Part shown: positions 7,209-11,149 of the stretch, piece by piece | How positions within the stretch are numbered: position 1 is the stretch's first letter | How the letters are laid out: each line of letters starts with the position of its first letter | Source of the DNA: Rhodospirillales bacterium Alpha_05 | GTDB lineage: Bacteria > Pseudomonadota > Alphaproteobacteria > Rhodospirillales > Rhodospirillaceae | DNA: 11,149 nt | Direction of reading: 5' to 3' | NCBI GenBank assembly: GCA_001603335.1 | Contig: LUYR01000057.1 | Span: 1 to 11,149, forward strand | The notes under the pieces: model-generated | The model's database searches: none | What the model was told of the DNA's origin: nothing | The model's input: the letters and a program-made list of their open reading frames with translations, nothing else | Program-made: the position numbers and the translations under genes

Positions 7209-7247
7209 CGAGGGGACTCGGTCCCCTCGACCCCATTACTGGTTTTT
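7209..7247 (+). terminator. Probable terminator after the enoyl-CoA hydratase-family gene
   Basis: A 9-bp GC-rich hairpin (7209-7229) is followed, after a 13-base gap, by TTTTT. A second hairpin lies just before it at 7187-7203. The gap before the T run makes it an imperfect intrinsic terminator. Confidence 0.42.
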
Positions 7248-7304
7248 GCGCGGAGCGCGATAAATCCTTCACGCGGCGTGACGGTTGATAGCCGCTTCGC
7301 GGCG

Positions 7305-7338
7305 AAAAACGAAAGGGGTCTGGGGCCTAAGGCCCCAG
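7305..7338 (-). terminator. Probable terminator after the histidine phosphatase gene
   Basis: On the minus strand the 8-bp stem CTGGGGCC/GGCCCCAG (7338-7320) is followed by a T-rich stretch that includes TTT and TTTTT (down to 7305). It mirrors the element on the other arm and would end transcription from the TRAP operon. Confidence 0.45.
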
Positions 7339-7361
7339 CGGGCCCGGGCAGCGCCCGGACC

Positions 7362-7940
7362 TTACCCCACCGCGAGCACCGACATCGTGCCGTCGTGGAA
7401 GTGCCAGACGACGTCCTGGCGCAGGGGTTCGGCCATGGCCTGGTCGGCGGGGAGCCCGGTGTAGACCGAGCGCAGCACGCGGCCGAGCATGCCGTGAGCG
7501 ACGGCGATCACCGGTTGGTGCTGTTCGGCGAGCCAGGCGCGCACCCGCGCGGCGACGGCGTCGAAGCGTTCGCCATCGGGGGAGCGGAAGCCCCAGCCGT
7601 GTTCCGAGACGCCGTCGACGAGGGCGGGATAGGCGGCGCGGATTTCGGTGCTGGTCAGGCCTTCCCAGGAGCCGAGGGCGACTTCGCTGAGGCGGGGGTC
7701 GAGGGTGATCGGGCCGAGGGCGACCTGTTCGCCGAGGATCGCGAGGGTGGCCTGGACCCGGCCGAGCGGGCTGGCCGCGACCGGCAGTCCGGCGAGGCCG
7801 AGGGTGGCGAGGAGCTGCCCGGTGCGCCGCGCCTGTTCGCGGCCGAGCGGGGTGAGCGGCGAATCCCGCTGGCCCTGGATGCGGGAATCCCGGTTCCATT
7901 CGGTTTCGCCGTGGCGAATCAGGTAGATTTCCGCGCGCAT
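7362..7940 (-). CDS. Histidine phosphatase, phosphoglycerate mutase-like superfamily
   Basis: A 192-residue cytoplasmic enzyme that uses a phospho-histidine intermediate. The catalytic motif is at the N-terminus: LIRHGETEWN, with His10 as nucleophile and Arg9 beside it. R61 in ASPLGRVQAT, E86 in LSEVALGSWEG (probable proton donor) and H149 in AVAHG complete the usual active site. Its length fits the small phosphatases of this superfamily (alpha-ribazole phosphatase, fructose-bisphosphatase-like and broad-range enzymes) better than true dPGM glycolytic mutases (about 230-250 residues). AAGGAG lies 8 bases before ATG 7940. It begins 23 bases after the dctM stop, so it is probably the last gene of the TRAP operon and may remove phosphate from a pathway intermediate. 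The specific substrate is unknown. Confidence 0.9.
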   Translation of the reverse strand: MRAEIYLIRHGETEWNRDSRIQGQRDSPLTPLGREQARRTGQLLATLGLAGLPVAASPLGRVQATLAILGEQVALGPITLDPRLSEVALGSWEGLTSTEIRAAYPALVDGVSEHGWGFRSPDGERFDAVAARVRAWLAEQHQPVIAVAHGMLGRVLRSVYTGLPADQAMAEPLRQDVVWHFHDGTMSVLAVG

Positions 7941-7963
7941 CGGCTCCGCTCCTTCCGCCCGCG

Positions 7964-9232
7964 TCACCGCGACACCGCCCAGGTGGTGAAGCCTGGGAGA
8001 TAGGTGACCAGCATCAGCACCAGCAGCATGATCATCCAGAACGGCACGAACGCGCGCGTCAAGCGCCCCATCGGGACGCCGGAGATATTGCTGGCGACAT
8101 ACATCGCCGTGCCCACCGGCGGGGTGAGCAGGCCGATGGTCAGGTTGATCACCATCAGCAGGCCGAACTGCACCGGGTGCACGCCCAGGGTGACGGTCAC
8201 CGGGTAGAGGATCGGCGCGAGCAGCATGATCGCCGGGCCGCTGTCGAGGAACATCCCGGCGACCAGGAGCAGGGCGTTGATCAGCAGCAGCAGCAGGTAT
8301 TTGTTCTCGGTGATCGAGAGCAGCACGCGGGTGATGTGCTGGGGGATCTGCTCGCTCGAGAGCAACCAACCGAACAGCGAGGTGGCGGCGATGATGGTGG
8401 CGATCGTCGCGGTGCCGATCGCCGCTTCCATGCAGATGTAGGGGATCTTGGCGACGGTGATTTCCTTGTAGACGAACAGGCCGACGAGGAAGGCGTAGAC
8501 CGAGATCACCGCGCCGCCTTCGGTGGGGGTGAAGATGCCGCCGCGGATGCCGCCGATGATGATCACCGGCATCAGCAGCGCCCAGATCGCGTCCTTGAAC
8601 CGCCGCCACTTCTCCGCGCCGGCGACCCGGCCTTCGGTGGGATAGCCCTCCTTGACCGCGAAATAGTAGGAGTAGGCGAGGAAGCCCAAGCCGATCAGCA
8701 CGCCCGGCGCGATCGCGGCGACGAACAGGTCGCCGATCGAGGCCTGGGTGGTGACGCCGTAGATGATGATCGCGATCGAGGGCGGAATGATCAGGCCGAT
8801 GCTGCCCGAGCAGGCGACCAGCGCGGCGGAGTAGCTGTCCGAGTACTTCCGCTTTTTCATCTCGGGGATCATCACCGAGCCGAGCGCCGCGACGTCGGCA
8901 ACGCCCGAGCCCGAGATGCCGCCGAGGATGATGCCGCTGATCGACACCACGTGGCCGAGACTGCCGCGAATGCCGCCGACGAACGCGAGGGTGAAGCTGA
9001 TGATGCGGCTGGTGATGCCGCCGTGGCTCATCAGCGAGCCCGCGAGCATGAACAGCGGAATCGCCATCAGCGGGAAGGAATCCACCGCGGTGAACATCCG
9101 CTGCGCGAACACCGCGATCGGATAGTTGTTGTAGGCGATCGCGCCGAGCGACGCGAGCGCGAGGCCGAAGCCCACCGGCAACCCGAGGAACAGGAAAACC
9201 GCGAACCCGCCGAACAGGACCAATCCGAGCAT
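7964..9232 (-). CDS. dctM: TRAP transporter large permease subunit (DctM family)
   Basis: A 422-residue inner-membrane protein, the ion-coupled transport subunit of a tripartite ATP-independent periplasmic transporter. It is hydrophobic throughout, with about a dozen membrane segments. The strongest family block is at 102-160: ILGGISGSGVADVAALG, IPEMKKRKY, then SGSIGLIIPPSIAIIIYGV. A related second-half block (LFLDSGPAIMLLAPILYPV, then IGLLTPPVGTAMYV) reflects the internal repeat of these proteins. The length is standard. AGGAGGG sits 7 bases before ATG 9232 and overlaps the end of the dctQ gene, whose stop codon is only 3 bases upstream, so the two membrane subunits are tightly coupled. The dctM symbol denotes the family, not C4-dicarboxylate specificity. 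Confidence 0.95.
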   Translation of the reverse strand: MLGLVLFGGFAVFLFLGLPVGFGLALASLGAIAYNNYPIAVFAQRMFTAVDSFPLMAIPLFMLAGSLMSHGGITSRIISFTLAFVGGIRGSLGHVVSISGIILGGISGSGVADVAALGSVMIPEMKKRKYSDSYSAALVACSGSIGLIIPPSIAIIIYGVTTQASIGDLFVAAIAPGVLIGLGFLAYSYYFAVKEGYPTEGRVAGAEKWRRFKDAIWALLMPVIIIGGIRGGIFTPTEGGAVISVYAFLVGLFVYKEITVAKIPYICMEAAIGTATIATIIAATSLFGWLLSSEQIPQHITRVLLSITENKYLLLLLINALLLVAGMFLDSGPAIMLLAPILYPVTVTLGVHPVQFGLLMVINLTIGLLTPPVGTAMYVASNISGVPMGRLTRAFVPFWMIMLLVLMLVTYLPGFTTWAVSR

Positions 9233-9235
9233 GGG

Positions 9236-9709
9236 TTATCCCTCCTGCTTGGCGGTCGCCGACAGCCACAGCGCGCGCAATGAGAAATAGAGGAGCAGCA
9301 AGCCGCTGATCGGCTCGACGACGTAGACCAGCGCCATCGGGATATCGAGCGCGGAGCTGCGCTGGCGCATCCCGAATTCGAGCAGGCGGACGCCGCTGAT
9401 CAAAAGCGCCGAGGCCAGCACCACCACCAGAACGCCGTTGACCAGTTCGAGGACGCGGCGCGGCGTGCGCGTCAGCGTCTTGGTCAAGAGGTCGAGCGCC
9501 ACGTGGGAGCCGGACTTGAACGCCGCCGCGAGGCCGAGGAAAGAGATCCAGACGAAGATGTAGCGCCCGACCTCCTCGGACCAGCTCAGCGACTGGTGCA
9601 TGACGTAGCGCGCGACCACCTGGGCGAAGATCACGCTCATCATTCCGAACATCAGAATTCCGCACGCCCAGAGCAGGCCGACGTGCAGGATCTCGTCGAA
9701 TTTCTTCAA
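9236..9709 (-). CDS. dctQ: TRAP transporter small permease subunit (DctQ family)
   Basis: A 157-residue inner-membrane protein with four predicted helices that partners DctM. The typical block SLSWSEEVGRYIFVWISFLG (40-59) is followed by AAFKSGSHVALDLL (62-75). The start is a judgement: I chose TTG 9709 (protein begins KKFDEILHV after the initiator) because GGGAG lies 8 bases upstream and DctQ proteins usually begin just before the first helix in this way. The frame is also open to GTG 9757, which would add 16 residues (RERGGGAVCLLG...), but that codon lies in or beside the 9738-9768 hairpin and has no good ribosome binding site. GTG 9718 is a third option. The gene lies between dctP and dctM. 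Confidence 0.9.
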   Translation of the reverse strand: MKKFDEILHVGLLWACGILMFGMMSVIFAQVVARYVMHQSLSWSEEVGRYIFVWISFLGLAAAFKSGSHVALDLLTKTLTRTPRRVLELVNGVLVVVLASALLISGVRLLEFGMRQRSSALDIPMALVYVVEPISGLLLLYFSLRALWLSATAKQEG

Positions 9710-9737
9710 GATCGCCACTCCCAAAAGGCAGACCGCA

Positions 9738-9768
9738 CCGCCGCCGCGCTCCCGCACGGCGGCGGCGG
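9738..9768 (-). promoter_or_regulatory. Intercistronic hairpin between dctP and dctQ
   Basis: CCGCCGCCGC (9738-9747) and GCGGCGGCGG (9759-9768) make a 10-bp all-GC stem with an 11-base loop, starting 5 bases beyond the dctP stop codon. No strong T run follows on the minus strand. It may stabilise the dctP message or limit read-through into the permease genes, which are needed in smaller amounts. Confidence 0.5.
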
Positions 9769-9773
9769 AACGA

Positions 9774-10772
9774 TTATCGGCCGAGCGCGTCGAGAATGCG
9801 CTTGTAGAGAGCCGGGTCGACGGTCTTGGCGAAGTCGGCGTGTGCGGTGCGGGCCGCCTTCGCGAGTTCCGCCTTGTTCGGGTGGGTGACCTGGAGTCCG
9901 CCCTTCTTCATGGTTTCGAGAATTTCGTTGGTCTTGTCGAGGACCAGCTTGTTCTCGTAGGCGGTCGCGGCGGCGGCGGCCTCGGAGACGATCTTGCGCT
10001 GCGCGTCGGTGAGGGACTTCCAGCGCACGTCGCTCATCGCGATGGTGACGTATTCGAACTTGTGGTCGGTGATCGCGATATACTTCTGCACTTCGTGGAT
10101 GCGCCCGCCGTAGATGAACGGGATCGGGTTTTCCTGGGCTTCGATCACGTTCTGCTCAAGGCCGGTGTAGACCTCGCTCCACGCCATCGGCGTCGGGTTC
10201 GCGCCCATCGCGCGCCAGGTGGTGACCATCGCCGGAATCTCGGGCACGCGAATCTTCAGGCCCTTGATGTCGGCAAGGCCGTTGATCGGCTTGTTCGAGG
10301 TGACCTGCCGCGGGCCGCGATCCCACCAGTTGAGAACCCGGACACCGGAGGACTTCAGCACGTTGGCGGCGATCTCGTCGCCGATCGGGCCGTGGATCAC
10401 CTTGGTGAATTCTTCCTGCGAGTCGAACAGGTAGGGAAGTTCGAGAAGCTGGATGGTCTTTTCGAAGTTGCCGAGGACGCCCGCGATCAGGCCGAAGTCC
10501 ACGGTGCCCATCTGCATGCCCTCGACCAGGTCGCGGTCGCCGCCGAGAGTCGAGTTCGGGAACACCATCAGCGTGATCGCGCCGTTGGAGCGGGCTTCCA
10601 GCTCCTCCTTGAACTTGAGCGCGCCGAGATGCCAGAAGTCCTGCTCGGACTGGATGTGGCCGAGCTTGAGCGTGAGCGGTGCGGCTTGCGCCGGAGTGGC
10701 GAAACCGCCGAGCGCGAGCGCGGCGACCGCGCAGGCCGCCGTATTCCGCATGAACTTGAATACTTTCCTCAT
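9774..10772 (-). CDS. dctP: TRAP transporter periplasmic solute-binding protein (DctP family)
   Basis: A 332-residue binding protein that captures the substrate in the periplasm and hands it to DctQM. The N-terminus is a Sec signal (MRKVFKFMRN, an Ala/Leu-rich core, TPAQA-AP) with probable cleavage after residue 30. Family features include LKLGHIQSEQDFWHLG (35-50), FPNSTLGGDRDLVEGMQMGTVDFG (71-94), and LKIRVPEIP (172-180) with R175, the conserved arginine that binds the ligand carboxylate in this family. PMAWSEVYTGLEQNVIEAQE (195-214) follows. I chose ATG 10772: GGGAGGA lies 8 bases before it and it gives a clean signal peptide; the upstream ATG 10817 would add 15 charged residues in front. 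The binding-site arginine suggests an organic acid ligand; its identity is open. Confidence 0.94.
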   Translation of the reverse strand: MRKVFKFMRNTAACAVAALALGGFATPAQAAPLTLKLGHIQSEQDFWHLGALKFKEELEARSNGAITLMVFPNSTLGGDRDLVEGMQMGTVDFGLIAGVLGNFEKTIQLLELPYLFDSQEEFTKVIHGPIGDEIAANVLKSSGVRVLNWWDRGPRQVTSNKPINGLADIKGLKIRVPEIPAMVTTWRAMGANPTPMAWSEVYTGLEQNVIEAQENPIPFIYGGRIHEVQKYIAITDHKFEYVTIAMSDVRWKSLTDAQRKIVSEAAAAATAYENKLVLDKTNEILETMKKGGLQVTHPNKAELAKAARTAHADFAKTVDPALYKRILDALGR

Positions 10773-10834
10773 ATTGGCCGTCCTCCCTGAACGTTTTGTT
10801 TTATCGGGACCAAACATGCTGAAAAACCGATGGA
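10773..10834 (-). other. Dehydrogenase-dctP intergenic region
   Basis: Sixty-two bases, richer in A+T than the rest of the window, with TTTTTC and GATAAAAC on the minus strand and the dctP ribosome binding site GGGAGGA at its end. No hairpin terminator and no convincing -35/-10 pair was found, although GATAAA could be a -10. It may hold a dctP promoter, or only the spacer of a longer operon. Confidence 0.3.
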
Positions 10835-11149
10835 TCAGACCGTAACGATGACCTTGACCACGTTCTCCTTTTTCTGGCTGAGCAGGTCGAGCGCCTCTTG
10901 CGAGCGGTCGAGTTCGAGCTTCTGGGTGACGAAGGCGGAGAGATCGAGGCCGCCGTTGACCATCTCCGCCGCTTTCTCGAAGTCGCGGGTTTCGTAGGTC
11001 ATCGCGCCGTAGATCGTCTGCTCGTTGAAGACCACGCTGTAGCAGTAGAACGGGATCTTCTCGGTGATCATCGCGACGATGCCGATCTCGCCGCGCTTGC
11101 GCACGCAGGCCGAGGCCTGATCGAGGATGCCGGGCGCACCCGCCGCGAC
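10835..11149 (-). CDS. Zinc-type medium-chain alcohol dehydrogenase, C-terminal part
   Basis: The last 104 residues of an oxidoreductase whose frame stays open to the right edge of the window, so the N-terminal catalytic domain and most of the nucleotide-binding fold are not seen. The visible part reads VAAGAPGILDQASACVRKRG, then GEIGIVAMITEKIPF: the end of the Rossmann fold, where this superfamily has a conserved basic-Gly turn before a strand (typically G..v..G). It then follows the C-terminal pattern of zinc-dependent dehydrogenases (TIYGAMTYETRDFEKAAEMV, SAFVTQKLELDRSQEALDLL, ENVVKVIVTV), close in style to sorbitol, butanediol and threonine dehydrogenases. The stop is 62 bases before dctP, on the same strand, with no obvious terminator between, so cotranscription with the TRAP genes is plausible. 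The zinc ligands and substrate cannot be checked. Confidence 0.82.
   Translation of the reverse strand, partial: VAAGAPGILDQASACVRKRGEIGIVAMITEKIPFYCYSVVFNEQTIYGAMTYETRDFEKAAEMVNGGLDLSAFVTQKLELDRSQEALDLLSQKKENVVKVIVTV

Larger units (their letters stand above)
7185..7361. repeat. Composite palindromic element: two inverted copies of a three-hairpin unit
   Basis: It fills the whole gap between two convergent genes. The left unit has stems CCAGGGC/GCCCTGG (7187-7203), CGAGGGGAC/GTCCCCTCG (7209-7229), then GACCCC, a T5 run (7243-7247) and GCGC/GCGC (7248-7258). Read on the minus strand, the right unit repeats that order: CCGGGC/GCCCGG (7358-7344), CTGGGGCC/GGCCCCAG (7338-7320), GACCCC, T5 (7309-7305) and GCCGC/GCGGC (7303-7291). 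The two meet at a near-perfect palindrome, TCACGC-G-GCGTGA (7269-7281). Stem sequences differ between the copies but pairing is kept, so structure rather than sequence appears conserved. It looks like a REP/BIME-type or small non-autonomous repeat. Whether other copies exist in the genome cannot be seen here. Confidence 0.72.

Noticed and set aside
7187..7361. CRISPR array or tRNA-like structure in the palindromic region
   Set aside because: The repeats are inverted, not direct, there are only two units, and there are no regular spacers. No cloverleaf or CCA end can be drawn.
8177..9283. A 368-codon plus-strand frame opposite dctM
   Set aside because: It is antisense to a well-supported TRAP permease, and its Asp/Arg/Gly/His-rich composition matches no known protein.
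7941..9665. Open frame continuing upstream of the histidine phosphatase start, through dctM and into dctQ
   Set aside because: The extension is a shifted-frame reading of the transporter genes, rich in Arg, His and Pro. The phosphatase motif begins eight residues after ATG 7940, which has a good ribosome binding site.

Overview
The window is about two-thirds G+C, densely coded, with strong purine-rich ribosome binding sites and codons ending mostly in G or C. The mix of peptide ABC transport, TRAP transport, LysE export and acyl-CoA metabolism, together with the style of the intergenic palindromes, suggests a free-living alphaproteobacterium, possibly of the Rhodospirillales. That placement is inference from style and gene content; there is no rRNA or other marker gene here.

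Left block, plus strand (2-5655): a five-gene transport operon. It holds the 3' end of a peptide-type ABC ATPase, a periplasmic solute-binding protein (SBP_bac_5), two DppB/DppC-type permeases, and a cytoplasmic M14-like zinc carboxypeptidase whose start codon overlaps the last permease's stop (ATGA). The gaps are 22, 61, 4 and -4 bases. The longest gap holds a perfect 11-bp hairpin that probably sets the high binding-protein to low permease ratio. The likely job is uptake of a peptide or peptide-like conjugate followed by hydrolysis inside the cell. A LysE/RhtB-type exporter (5660-6268, minus) ends 4 bases from the peptidase and could relieve amino-acid overflow.

Middle block (6269-7361): a 126-base divergent intergenic region separates the exporter from an enoyl-CoA hydratase-family gene of the ECHDC3 type that lacks both classical catalytic glutamates. 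After it comes a roughly 175-base structured element made of two inverted copies of one three-hairpin unit. It fills the space between two convergent genes and probably terminates transcription from both sides.

Right block, minus strand (7362-11149, read right to left): the 3' part of a medium-chain, zinc-type alcohol dehydrogenase, then a TRAP transporter (dctP, dctQ, dctM), then a histidine phosphatase of the phosphoglycerate mutase superfamily. A second GC-rich hairpin lies between dctP and dctQ. Dehydrogenase, TRAP transporter and phosphatase may form one catabolic unit for a carboxylate or sugar-acid-like substrate, but the substrate cannot be read from the sequence.

No tRNA, rRNA, CRISPR array, transposase or phage gene was seen. 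No gene-free stretch exceeds 300 bases; the longest is the 181-base palindromic element region. No clearly undescribed multi-gene system was found. The items most worth a second look are the inverted composite hairpin element, the peptidase with its large unassigned N-terminal region, and the glutamate-less hydratase homologue.
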